Source: DATBVX01 sp963705495 (GTDB lineage: Bacteria > Pseudomonadota > Gammaproteobacteria > Steroidobacterales > Steroidobacteraceae). From it: a stretch of 64,000 nucleotides of DNA. The notes beneath the pieces are model-generated. The model was not told the DNA's origin and did not search any database. It saw nothing but the letters and a program-made list of their open reading frames with translations. The stretch spans positions 1 to 64,000 of the forward strand of contig CAVPJQ010000003.1 in the NCBI GenBank assembly GCA_963705495.1, given 5' to 3'. Below, one piece after another: positions 45,447 through 52,755 of the stretch (the first letter of the stretch is position 1; each line of letters opens with the position of its first letter). The position numbers were made by a program, and so were the translations under genes.

Positions 45447-46817
45447 TCAATCGCTAAACTGAGGATCAGGCGAGACTGTCCGCTGCGCGATCGCCAAGCT
45501 CCCGTGGGCCACTGAGTTCCTCGAACAGCAGCGCTGCGCCCGAGTCAGTTCGCCGCGAGCAACGGAGCCCTTCCGGCCTGAAGCGCAGGCTGGCTTCCGA
45601 GCGCCGCACAGCACCGAGCTGTGATGTTGGACGTTCTCGGACGACCGCCGCGGGCGGGGGCCACCACGGCAGCAGGGCAGGACAAGGGATCTATTAACTG
45701 GCAGGGAGGTCCCCTGAGATCCACGCAAGTCATTGATGGCTGGCCGGAACTCGCCTGCAATCAAAATGGAGCGCTCGATCTCGGGCCGCAGCCTGATCCG
45801 CTCCTCCTCCACGCCCATCCGATACCCCGTCGCTTCCTCAACTACCTTCGCGATCTCGGCAACGTCGAGCTGTCGTCGGCTGGCGAAGCCATCGTGCTGG
45901 AGAAGCAGCAGATCGTCCGCGAATGCATCAACGACGGCACGCAGCATCTTCGCCTCGACACCTTGGAGCAGATGCGCCAGTACGCACTTGGCGGATTCAC
46001 GCGTGTCAATCCCGTAGCCGACGTCGTTGACGATGTGCTCGCGATTTCGGTGGGGCCACGCGTCGATGATGGCCGCGCGTGTCGCCTCAAGCTCGCCCAA
46101 CAGCGCCTTGAATACGGAGTCCTGGTAGAGCCTCTTCGCCCGCTCGACGCCGATCGTGTGCGGAATCGCCGTTTGGTGCCACTCGGAGGCACGGGCCCCG
46201 TACATGATCGCGAGCAGACAGGTCTTCGCTTCTTCGGTCGAGAGGCCATTGCGTTCCGCAATCCCGCGGCGTGTTGCGTCCTTGTTCGCAATGTACTTCA
46301 AGATTTCGGAGCAAGTGATCCCGAAGCGCCCAGCCAGCTGAGCAAAGATCGCGTAGTGACAATTTGCGAAGTCGTACTCCCAGAGGCCATGCAGGGCCGC
46401 TTGCTTGATGAGTCGCGGCACAGTCTGGAGATTGAGGTTGCAGGCATATAGGCGCCCGCTCTTGGCCTCGACATACCGATGCATCAGGAAACCTTCGCCC
46501 GCCACGTCCGTACGCGAGAGAAGAAGAACCCTTGCTATCACGCCGAGGTAGTAGTCGACCGTCGCAGCGTTCTCATCGGGCGCGCCATTGCCGAAGGTTG
46601 CGAGCCGCTGTTCGTCACCACTGATTCGCTCAAGATGGGCGCGCAAGCCCCGTAGCGCGCCACGGTCGACCGGCACCTTGTTCAGCACTTTTGCTTCGCG
46701 CCACGCCTTGGTTGTCACGCCATTCATGTTCTTGCACGCCACCGCCTTCGGGATGGTGCGCAGCCCCACCCCATCGGCAGTGATGAGACTCACGAGAGTC
46801 TCTTCCGCTTGATTCAC
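45447..46817 (-). CDS. Minimal divergent family A DNA polymerase
   Basis: 456 residues with the complete order of PolA palm/fingers signatures and nothing of the 5'- or 3'-exonucleases. Residues 120-134, SGRLYACNLNLQTVP, match the PolA GRLSSxxPNLQNIP motif. Motif A is YDFANCHYAIFAQLA with catalytic Asp149. The O-helix is AKTCLLAIMYG with Lys198 and Tyr206 in PolA spacing, but the upstream Arg is replaced. LAHLLQGVEAKMLRAVV matches the QG motif (Gln285), and motif C is LLLLQHDGF with Asp309 and Gly in place of Glu. The last 90 residues (after 365) look low-complexity and may be a shifted frame. It probably copies the element; that is inference. Confidence 0.82.
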   Translation of the reverse strand: MNQAEETLVSLITADGVGLRTIPKAVACKNMNGVTTKAWREAKVLNKVPVDRGALRGLRAHLERISGDEQRLATFGNGAPDENAATVDYYLGVIARVLLLSRTDVAGEGFLMHRYVEAKSGRLYACNLNLQTVPRLIKQAALHGLWEYDFANCHYAIFAQLAGRFGITCSEILKYIANKDATRRGIAERNGLSTEEAKTCLLAIMYGARASEWHQTAIPHTIGVERAKRLYQDSVFKALLGELEATRAAIIDAWPHRNREHIVNDVGYGIDTRESAKCVLAHLLQGVEAKMLRAVVDAFADDLLLLQHDGFASRRQLDVAEIAKVVEEATGYRMGVEEERIRLRPEIERSILIAGEFRPAINDLRGSQGTSLPVNRSLVLPCCRGGPRPRRSSENVQHHSSVLCGARKPACASGRKGSVARGELTRAQRCCSRNSVAHGSLAIAQRTVSPDPQFSD

Positions 46818-46834
46818 GTCGCTTAAATATTGTT

Positions 46835-46848
46835 GTGATTTGAATCAC
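46835..46848. promoter_or_regulatory. Palindrome in the divergent promoter of the polymerase gene
   Basis: GTGATT-TG-AATCAC is a perfect 6+2+6 inverted repeat in the 33-base AT-rich gap between the polymerase gene and a small Cys protein gene. A related half-site (GATTCAC) lies at about 46811-46817, over the polymerase start codon. It is a good candidate for a repressor site controlling both genes. Confidence 0.6.
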
Positions 46849-46850
46849 CA

Positions 46851-47222
46851 GTGAGTACCAGCGCGCTACACTCGCCCGCCGTGCTCGACAACGCCGCCGT
46901 CCGCATCGCCCCCGACGTCCTGCTCGACGGTCCTTGTCCGTGTGATCGCTGCCCCCGTCGCGAGCGTTGCAGCCGCGAGGCAATCGCCTGTGAGGCGCTT
47001 TCGATGTACGTCAGCGGCCAGTCTCAAATCCGCTGGCAGAGCGCGCCACGTGCGCCCAGCCGCGAGCTTGTGGACGGCGCTGTTCGGCGTCGCCTGTGGC
47101 ATCGAGGGGGTTTGCGAGCTGAGTTAGGACTAATCTTCCCCTTACGCTGGCCAGGACATACGCGCACACTGGCCACCCTAGCGATGCCACCATCGCAAGG
47201 AAGTTCGCCATGGACAGCGTAA
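46851..47222 (+). CDS. Small Cys-cluster protein, mobile-element type
   Basis: GTG 46851 opens a frame whose first 75 residues look genuine: CPCDRCPRRERCSREAIACEAL, with six Cys in a compact cluster, then SMYVSGQSQIRWQSAPRAPSREL. Short proteins with this cluster are frequent in phages and islands, and a zinc-binding or transcriptional role is plausible. The part after about residue 80 is unlike a protein, so the true stop may lie in another frame near 47075-47125. It is divergent from the polymerase gene across a palindrome. Confidence 0.5.
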   Translation: MSTSALHSPAVLDNAAVRIAPDVLLDGPCPCDRCPRRERCSREAIACEALSMYVSGQSQIRWQSAPRAPSRELVDGAVRRRLWHRGGLRAELGLIFPLRWPGHTRTLATLAMPPSQGSSPWTA

Positions 47223-47346
47223 CCCCGATTCGCACGGTGCCACTCAGTGATGTTGACCAAAGATCAAGAGGAAACGATGCACCGCGTGGCCCGTGCGCTG
47301 AAATGCGAGTTCGCGGTCTTGCGAGCGATCGAGCACCGAGCGCGGC

Positions 47347-47541
47347 GTGCGCAGTGCCTGGAAGAACGCGGCTCAACGTCTCGGCGTCGATCCGAATCGG
47401 CTCGCGCACGTGAGCCTCGACGCGATGGCTGCTCGTCAGGTGCTGCTCGAAGCGCAAAAACTTCAGGGCGCGGAGCGCGCCGAACACTTCGAAATTGCGC
47501 GCTCCTTCCTCGAAGAGATCGAAGGGGGCGAAACTCCCTAG
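47347..47541 (+). CDS. Small hypothetical protein, possibly the 3' part of a shifted frame
   Basis: 64 codons from GTG 47347: SAWKNAAQRLGVDPNRLAHV, then SLDAMAARQVLLEAQKLQGA and a helical, acidic end (HFEIARSFLEEIEGGETP). Another frame just upstream, ATG 47247 to about 47345 (KDQEETMHRVARALKCEFAV), also looks protein-like. The two may be one 95-residue protein split by an indel near 47345. No family was recognised. Confidence 0.4.
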   Translation: MRSAWKNAAQRLGVDPNRLAHVSLDAMAARQVLLEAQKLQGAERAEHFEIARSFLEEIEGGETP

Positions 47542-47965
47542 AACTCATCCTTGGGTGATGCCGAGGTCGGCGATGGTAGGAGCGCTCGCACCATTCGACT
47601 GCTCCTTGCGCCGTGCTGATTACTGCTGCGCGCGACAAGCGGGCCATCGCCATTCGGAACCGGCTCGGAGACCTGTTTTGCAGGCGACCAAGGTAACAGA
47701 TGCCTCCCGCCTTCCGGCGTCGATCCGCCGAGCGCGTGGGCTACTGCGCGCCAAGATTTGTTGCCGCGTGCGCTGTCGCGACGCCGGAAATGATCGCCAC
47801 GTGGCGCGCATCACTGGACGCCGCCGGCGGTGCCTGAGCCGGACAGCGCATGTGATCGCAGTGGGTGAAAGCGAACGGACTCGATCGGGGAAGGGCGGCA
47901 GATCGTGCACCAGAGGGCCTTTTGGTCCCGGCCTGAGAAGGCTCCTCGCCGCGCGCTCGAGATCA
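47542..47965. other. Gap without a recognised gene
   Basis: 424 bases between a small ORF and the end of rquA. The frames here are shadows or lack start signals and motifs. No integrase fragment was recognised. Confidence 0.5.
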
Positions 47966-48670
47966 TCACACGGTCACCTTGAGCACCTGGTACAGCCCGC
48001 CGAACATCGTCGACTTGTCGACGCGGAGGAATCTGCGCGTGGCAGGAAACCACTCCCTCACCTCGTGCCGCCACAGATCGAGTGCGAAGGGCTCGAGCGC
48101 GCTGAGGATTCCGGCCATCGGCAGGCCGAAGGGATTCAATGGATGCGGACGATGATAGTCGACGATTACCAATCGTCCCCCCGGCTTCACGACCCGCAGT
48201 GCCTCGGCAATCGTGGCGCGGCGCACGTCCTCAGGCTGTTCGTGCAGCAGGAAAAAGAGTAGCGCACGATCGTACGACGCAGACTCGAATTCGAGTGCGG
48301 CGCTGTTGCCGTGAACGTGTCTCACGCCACCACCGGGCGGCAGCTTGCGGGCGAGATTCTGAAGTTGAATCGGCAGAATATCGACGATATCGAGGCTCGC
48401 ATCGGCGCCCAGGCGCACGAACAACCGCCGCGTCAGGTCGCCGTAGACGCAAGCGATTTGCAGGGTACGCCCGTCCAGCCGCTCCCCGAGCGCATCGAGC
48501 GCCGCATCCCTAAGACGCCCGAAGTTTCCCCAGAGGATGAGATTTACCAGCCACTGGCGCTCGAACAGGCACACCGACCGCGGATGCACATAGGCCCACC
48601 AATAGACCCTCATCAGGTAGTCGGGTACGACTGCGTCCTGCGGCGACAAGCTTGGCACGTCGACTTGCAC
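47966..48670 (-). CDS. rquA: Rhodoquinone biosynthesis protein RquA
   Basis: 234 residues from GTG 48670. RquA converts ubiquinone to rhodoquinone, the low-potential quinone used for anaerobic fumarate reduction. The family is class I methyltransferase-like but with an atypical first motif, seen here as LQIACVYGDLTRRLFVRLGA. Other hallmarks are the opening YLMRVYWWAYVHPRSVCLFERQWLVNLILWGNF in two parts, the acidic DIVDILPIQLQNLARKLP, LLFFLLHEQPEDVRRATIAEALRVVKPGG, VDYHRPHPLNPFG, EPFALDLWRHEV and FFGGLYQ-like FGGLYQVLK. The only known job of this family is rhodoquinone synthesis, and quinone-binding residues cannot be checked here. It lies inside the tRNA-Arg element. Confidence 0.85.
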   Translation of the reverse strand: MQVDVPSLSPQDAVVPDYLMRVYWWAYVHPRSVCLFERQWLVNLILWGNFGRLRDAALDALGERLDGRTLQIACVYGDLTRRLFVRLGADASLDIVDILPIQLQNLARKLPPGGGVRHVHGNSAALEFESASYDRALLFFLLHEQPEDVRRATIAEALRVVKPGGRLVIVDYHRPHPLNPFGLPMAGILSALEPFALDLWRHEVREWFPATRRFLRVDKSTMFGGLYQVLKVTV

Positions 48671-48703
48671 GTTGTTGAGTGGGCCGGTGAGAGCGCGGGC
48701 GGA

Positions 48704-48883
48704 TCAGTGCTTGTCGACTTCGGCCTGGTCCAGATCTTCGGGGTTCTGCGCCGTCTTCGCGTTGAGGTTCGCGACCAGCGCGCTGAAAAGTCGATCGCAC
48801 CACACGGAAAACGTCTCGCCGGTCGACATGATCGGCCTTTTCTTTGGATCGAGCCGCGTTAGCTTGGTTGGATGATCTTTCAC
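48704..48883 (-). CDS. Small protein upstream of rquA
   Basis: 59 codons from GTG 48883 (MKDHPTKLTRLDPKKRPI, then MSTGETFSVWCDRLFSALVA and a polar tail ending EVDKH). A second possible start, ATG 48829, follows AAAAGG. A TATAAT box at about 48890-48895 lies only five bases before the GTG, so a transcript from it would be nearly leaderless. It ends 33 bases before rquA and is in the same direction, so it may be co-transcribed with it. No domain recognised. Confidence 0.45.
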   Translation of the reverse strand: MKDHPTKLTRLDPKKRPIMSTGETFSVWCDRLFSALVANLNAKTAQNPEDLDQAEVDKH

Positions 48884-48953
48884 GACTCATTATAGCCGGA
48901 GCCTATATTGGCTGCCGGTTGAGTGCGGCTTTGCGCTGGCGCCGCCCAGAATT

Positions 48954-48972
48954 TGCTACCACGCTGCTACCA
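48954..48972 (+). repeat. Right-end direct repeat inside the element
   Basis: TGCTACCA occurs twice (48954-48961 and 48965-48972) about 105 bases inside attR. Together with the left-end repeats it may be an arm-type binding site. The 195 bases between the rquA-side small ORF and attR hold no supported gene. Confidence 0.4.
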
Positions 48973-49078
48973 GAAGCCGCCGAATCAACGCAACCTAACC
49001 AGACGAGCGCCAACGCTGAGTGCTGACAGATCAGCGCGTTAGCTCGTGTGGCTTTCGGTTGATTCACGCCAGAACTAC

Positions 49079-49123
49079 CTTCGAACCTGAGGGTCGGGAG
49101 TTCGAATCTCTCCGGGCGCGCCA
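49079..49123 (+). repeat. Right attachment site (attR), tRNA-Arg 3' copy
   Basis: Exact copy of 41232-41276: half of the anticodon loop, the 3' strand of the anticodon stem, variable region, T-arm, 3' acceptor strand and CCA of tRNA-Arg. The sequence to its left does not complete a tRNA, so this copy is not a functional gene. Confidence 0.85.
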
Positions 49124-49165
49124 ACTTCCAAAAATAGATCACCAACTTGCGCGTCAGCGCTGGCA

Positions 49166-50122
49166 TCAATCGTCGGGAGCTGACACCCGGAGTTTGAGCC
49201 GGCTCAGCCAGGTCTCCTTACTCTGCGGCTTCACGAATAAGGTGACGACGTCGGGAAACGCGGCGCAGATCGACCTCTCGATGCGATTGACGCACCGTTC
49301 GATCTCCTTGGCGCTCAACGCCTCGTGAAACTCGAGGCTGAGCGCGGCCACCACCTGATTCGGACCCAGCTGCACCGCCAGGACTCCGTTGGCGCACCGG
49401 ACGTCGGGATCCTCGCCGGCGACGCGCAGGATTGCGTCGCGCAGCTCCGAATGCGCGGTTTCGCCGATAAGCAACGCCTTGGTCTCGCGGGCCAGGAGGA
49501 GTGACGACACCAGGAGCACCAGCGCGATGCCGATCGATGCGGCTCCATCGAATCTTGGCGCGTCGAACACGTGGGCAGCTGCAATGCCCGCTGCCGCGAT
49601 GAGGAGGCCCAGGAGCGCGGCGGTGTCCTCGAAGAGAACGATGAATGTGGTCGGATCCTTGCTGTTGCGGAATGCCTCCGCGTAGCTCTGCAGGCCTTTG
49701 GTCGCCCGGAACGCCTTGAGGCCGAACCACCACGACACGCCTTCGAAGATGAAAGATGCACCGAGGACGATGTAGTTCGTCAACGCGTTTCGGATTGGCT
49801 CGGGGTGCAGTATGTGATTGACACCCTGATAGCCGGCTACCGCAGCGCCGACCACGAGTACCTGAACTGCTACGATGAAGCTCCAGAAGTAGAGTTCGCG
49901 ACCGTGTCCGAAGGGATGGTTTGTGTCGGCGGGCCGGGCGGCTCGCTTGATTCCGTACAGCAGCAAGAGCTCGTTGGTCGAGTCGACGAGCGAATGAACG
50001 CCTTCACTCAGCATCGCCGAGCTGCCCGTGGCCGCTGCCGCTGCGAATTTCACCGCCGCGATTGCGAGATTGCTTGCAAGCGCAGCGTATACGGACAGTT
50101 TTGCGGCGGAGTGTGGTGGCAA
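49166..50122 (-). CDS. Cation diffusion facilitator (CDF) transporter
   Basis: 318 residues from TTG 50122. CDF topology: TM region 1-200 with the metal-site segment SEGVHSLVDSTNELLLLYG and the later HPFGHGRELYFWSF, then LFEDTAALLGLLIAAAGI, and a cytosolic C-terminal domain (DPDVRCANGVLAVQLGPNQVVAALSLEF). The His/Asp set favours Zn2+ or Mn2+ efflux. It is the first ordinary chromosomal gene after attR. Confidence 0.88.
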   Translation of the reverse strand: MPPHSAAKLSVYAALASNLAIAAVKFAAAAATGSSAMLSEGVHSLVDSTNELLLLYGIKRAARPADTNHPFGHGRELYFWSFIVAVQVLVVGAAVAGYQGVNHILHPEPIRNALTNYIVLGASFIFEGVSWWFGLKAFRATKGLQSYAEAFRNSKDPTTFIVLFEDTAALLGLLIAAAGIAAAHVFDAPRFDGAASIGIALVLLVSSLLLARETKALLIGETAHSELRDAILRVAGEDPDVRCANGVLAVQLGPNQVVAALSLEFHEALSAKEIERCVNRIERSICAAFPDVVTLFVKPQSKETWLSRLKLRVSAPDD

Positions 50123-50316
50123 CCTTCTGGATCTCGCTTGCCGTGTAGCCGCTGTTGACCGTCAAGAGATGGATGTTTCTCTGTGTGAAGATAACATCTA
50201 GCGCGAGCCCATACGCAGTCCCGAAGCATCATGCACGGTACCGCGTCTCGATAGCAGTCAGGAAGGGCAGCGGCGCCGCTCAGCCGGCGCCGCCGATCTT
50301 GATCAATCAACAGGGT

Positions 50317-51294
50317 CTAGTTCAGCGCGGTTCGGATCCGCTCGATTGCGCCTTGCTCCTCTGCGCTCACCTGCGTTCCGCCTATCCCCAGGAAGCCACC
50401 TTCCTTTGCGGCCTCAGCGGTGCTCTGCGCCACCTTCAGCACGAGATCGCGAAATCCCGCGGCTTCCGGTGCGCCCTTTTCCGAAACGACGACATAGGCG
50501 TCATGAATTTCCGCCAGCAATCGATCCGAATCAGGTTTTTCCTTGCGCAGGAATTCAAAGTCGGCCTTTTCCACGCCGCCACCAAATGCACTCGCCACCA
50601 ACGAGGTGGGTGAGGCTCCTTTCCCGGCATCCGTGATCGCCTCGCTGGCGGCCGAGAACTCCTTGGTGAGCCCGATCAGCCCGGAAGGAGAAGCGGAGGC
50701 TACTACGTACATCGCCGCCACCGGCGCCCGGCGTACCTTGTCCCATTCCGCGTCGGCAAAGCTGCGTCGCAATGCCTCTGAGCGTTCACCTGCCTCGAGT
50801 GTCGCCTTGACGGCCTTGGCCGTCTCGGCATTGGCCGGATTGTTGAGGTAGTCGCTCGATTCCTTCTGCAGCTGGCTGCTCAGGCTGGTCGCTGACAACT
50901 TCTGATCGCGCACGAATTTTCCGATGATTCCACCCACCACGGGTACGGCCAGGTTGAGCAGCGGCCGTACGTCGAATCCCAACCGTTGCGACAGTGAGCT
51001 GCCGATGGCATTGGTACCGCTTCCAAGCAGTGAGTTCGTCAGGTCGCGTTGCTCGCCCATTGAACTGCGCAGAAGGCTCTTGAGGAAATCGGGCCCATCC
51101 GTAGGCAGCTTCCCCAGCAGGCTGTTTGCCCCGTCGGGTGTGCTTGCACGGCGCGCAAACCCACCAAGAACAACGGGTCCAATGAGACTCGTGCCCTTTT
51201 GGAGCAGTGCAGGATCAACGCCGAACGAGTTCGCGAGCCGCGAACTCACATCGGGCGTCAGCATGGAATTCAGTGAATCAAGGATACGGGTCAT
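50317..51294 (-). CDS. DUF937-domain protein
   Basis: 325 residues from ATG 51294 behind GGAGGCT. The N-terminal half carries two DUF937-like repeats (LLQKGTSLIGPVVLGGFARRAST, LLNLAVPVVGGIIGKFVRD). The C-terminal half is a helical domain resembling tellurite-resistance TerB-like or similar all-helical folds (AEAAKEGGFLGIGGTQVSAEEQGAIERI), but that link is weak. No signal peptide. Function unknown. Confidence 0.7.
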   Translation of the reverse strand: MTRILDSLNSMLTPDVSSRLANSFGVDPALLQKGTSLIGPVVLGGFARRASTPDGANSLLGKLPTDGPDFLKSLLRSSMGEQRDLTNSLLGSGTNAIGSSLSQRLGFDVRPLLNLAVPVVGGIIGKFVRDQKLSATSLSSQLQKESSDYLNNPANAETAKAVKATLEAGERSEALRRSFADAEWDKVRRAPVAAMYVVASASPSGLIGLTKEFSAASEAITDAGKGASPTSLVASAFGGGVEKADFEFLRKEKPDSDRLLAEIHDAYVVVSEKGAPEAAGFRDLVLKVAQSTAEAAKEGGFLGIGGTQVSAEEQGAIERIRTALN

Positions 51295-51476
51295 CGTGAG
51301 CCTCCTTGTCGTCGTAGCGACGACTCCCTGGAATACTGATGGCGAAATCGACGGCACGAGCGCTTGGCCCGTGGCTTGTTGAACATTTGGTAGATCGGCA
51401 ACGCGCTTCTTGCACACTGCCGTCGGCGCCGAGCATACGCCTGACGCGGGTGTGACGACTAGCGCGGGCGGGTCCT

Positions 51477-52742
51477 TTACGCTGCAGCACGCCGACTATC
51501 CGCTTCGAAGTACCGGATCGCGCGCCAAAAGCACACGCCAGCCCCGATTGCGCAAAAGGCGATGACGAGCAGCGAGTAGCGCACGGCGAAGTCGCCGAAC
51601 GCGGGCTGCAGCTGATCATTCAGAAAACCCACGAGCAGGGGGCCGATTGCCTGTCCCAGGAGACTGGCGAAGAGCACGAGGACCGATATTGCGACGGCGC
51701 GCATGCGCACCTTCGCAACACTCATCGCCGCCGCAAAGATCGGCGCCTGGTGCAGCAGCGTGAACAGGCTCGTGAGCGCGAACCCGCTCATCCACAGCAC
51801 CGCCGTGTCACCGAGTAGAAACAGCGCCTCCGCTGGAGCTACCAACAAGCACGCAATCGCGGGCACGCCGAGCCGCCAGCGCTCGTCCTTGCGTCCCAAA
51901 CGATCGGTGAGCACGCCGCCGAGCAGCACGCCGGCGCCGCCCAACACTCCCCGCAACGGCCCGATCGAAGCGGCGATCTCGGTCAAGCTCAGGTCATGGA
52001 CGCGCATCAGAAACGCCGAGCTCCAGGTGCCCGCCGCGTACACATTCGCGCCCATGAACATCGCACCCAAGGAAAGCAACACAAATGCCCGTGACCCCGC
52101 CAGGAAACGCAACGTTCGAGCGAGCGACTCCGAATCGAGGCGAGGGCGCTCCTCCTCGCTGGCACCGCGCACCGGTTCCTTCACGGTGAAGATAAAGAGG
52201 AGTGCCAGGGCGATCCCAGGCAGGCCGGCCGCGACGAACATCTGCCGCCAGCCGTGCGCCTCTCCGATCCAGCCGAGGAGCGGGAAGAACACGATGAAGG
52301 CCAGCGAATTTGCGATCCCGAAGATCGCCAATGCCAGCGGCCGGCTCGCCTTGCGAAAGAGGTCGGCGAGCATCGAATTCGAGGGCGCGAGTCCGCAGGC
52401 TTCACCCGCACCCATCAGGAAACGTGTGGCCGCGAGCTGCCAGATGTTGGCGACGAACCCGGTGAGCGAGGTCATCAGGCTCCAGAACGCGAAGCCGATC
52501 GCGATGATGTTGCGGCGACTCCAGCGGTCCGCCAGCCACGCAATCGGGAGGCCGAGGATGGAATAGACGCTGACGAAGGCGAGACCCGACACGAGCCCGA
52601 GCACCGTGTCCGAAACGTGCATCTCGGCTTTGATCAGCGGCAAAGCCAGGCCGAGGATCGAGCGATCCAGGTAGTTGAATGCGGAGATCAGGGTGAGGAA
52701 TGCAAGCGTGTAGGTCGCGCTCGCATTCCAGGAGCGATCCAT
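51477..52742 (-). CDS. Major facilitator superfamily transporter
   Basis: 421 residues with 12 predicted membrane helices. The MFS loop motif is seen in LGLPIAWLADRWSRRNIIAIGFAFW, with NYLDRSILGLALPLIKAEM at the N-terminus, a form common in MFS carriers for organic anions or aromatic acids. It is the last gene of the flavoprotein-TauD-MFS operon (14 bases after the TauD gene). The substrate is unknown. Confidence 0.88.
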   Translation of the reverse strand: MDRSWNASATYTLAFLTLISAFNYLDRSILGLALPLIKAEMHVSDTVLGLVSGLAFVSVYSILGLPIAWLADRWSRRNIIAIGFAFWSLMTSLTGFVANIWQLAATRFLMGAGEACGLAPSNSMLADLFRKASRPLALAIFGIANSLAFIVFFPLLGWIGEAHGWRQMFVAAGLPGIALALLFIFTVKEPVRGASEEERPRLDSESLARTLRFLAGSRAFVLLSLGAMFMGANVYAAGTWSSAFLMRVHDLSLTEIAASIGPLRGVLGGAGVLLGGVLTDRLGRKDERWRLGVPAIACLLVAPAEALFLLGDTAVLWMSGFALTSLFTLLHQAPIFAAAMSVAKVRMRAVAISVLVLFASLLGQAIGPLLVGFLNDQLQPAFGDFAVRYSLLVIAFCAIGAGVCFWRAIRYFEADSRRAAA

Positions 52743-52755
52743 GGCGGCCGAGGAG

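Larger units (their letters stand above)
41232..49123 (+). mobile_element. Integrated genomic element at tRNA-Arg(UCG)
   Basis: A 7.8-kb segment bounded by an exact 45-base direct repeat that runs from the anticodon loop to CCA of tRNA-Arg. Insertion thus left the tRNA intact on the left and a 3' copy on the right, the usual mark of site-specific integration by a tyrosine recombinase. Short direct repeats just inside each end (41322-41342 and 48954-48972) could be arm-type sites. Cargo: a Cys-rich protein, SnoaL-like protein, TetR/SDR, Cache protein, family A DNA polymerase, small proteins and rquA. No integrase gene was recognised, so it may be defective or mobilised in trans. Confidence 0.8.

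Noticed and set aside
45447..46817. A reverse transcriptase read from the FADD sequence
   Set aside because: FADD is followed by LLLLQHDGF, and the other PolA motifs are in order with PolA spacing, so family A polymerase explains more of the protein than a reverse transcriptase would.
46868..47102. A minus-strand gene opposite the Cys-cluster ORF
   Set aside because: The frame lacks motifs and a ribosome-binding site, while the plus strand has a regular Cys spacing.
49079..49123. A second tRNA-Arg gene
   Set aside because: It has only the 3' half of the cloverleaf. The bases to its left do not pair as D-arm or 5' acceptor strand.
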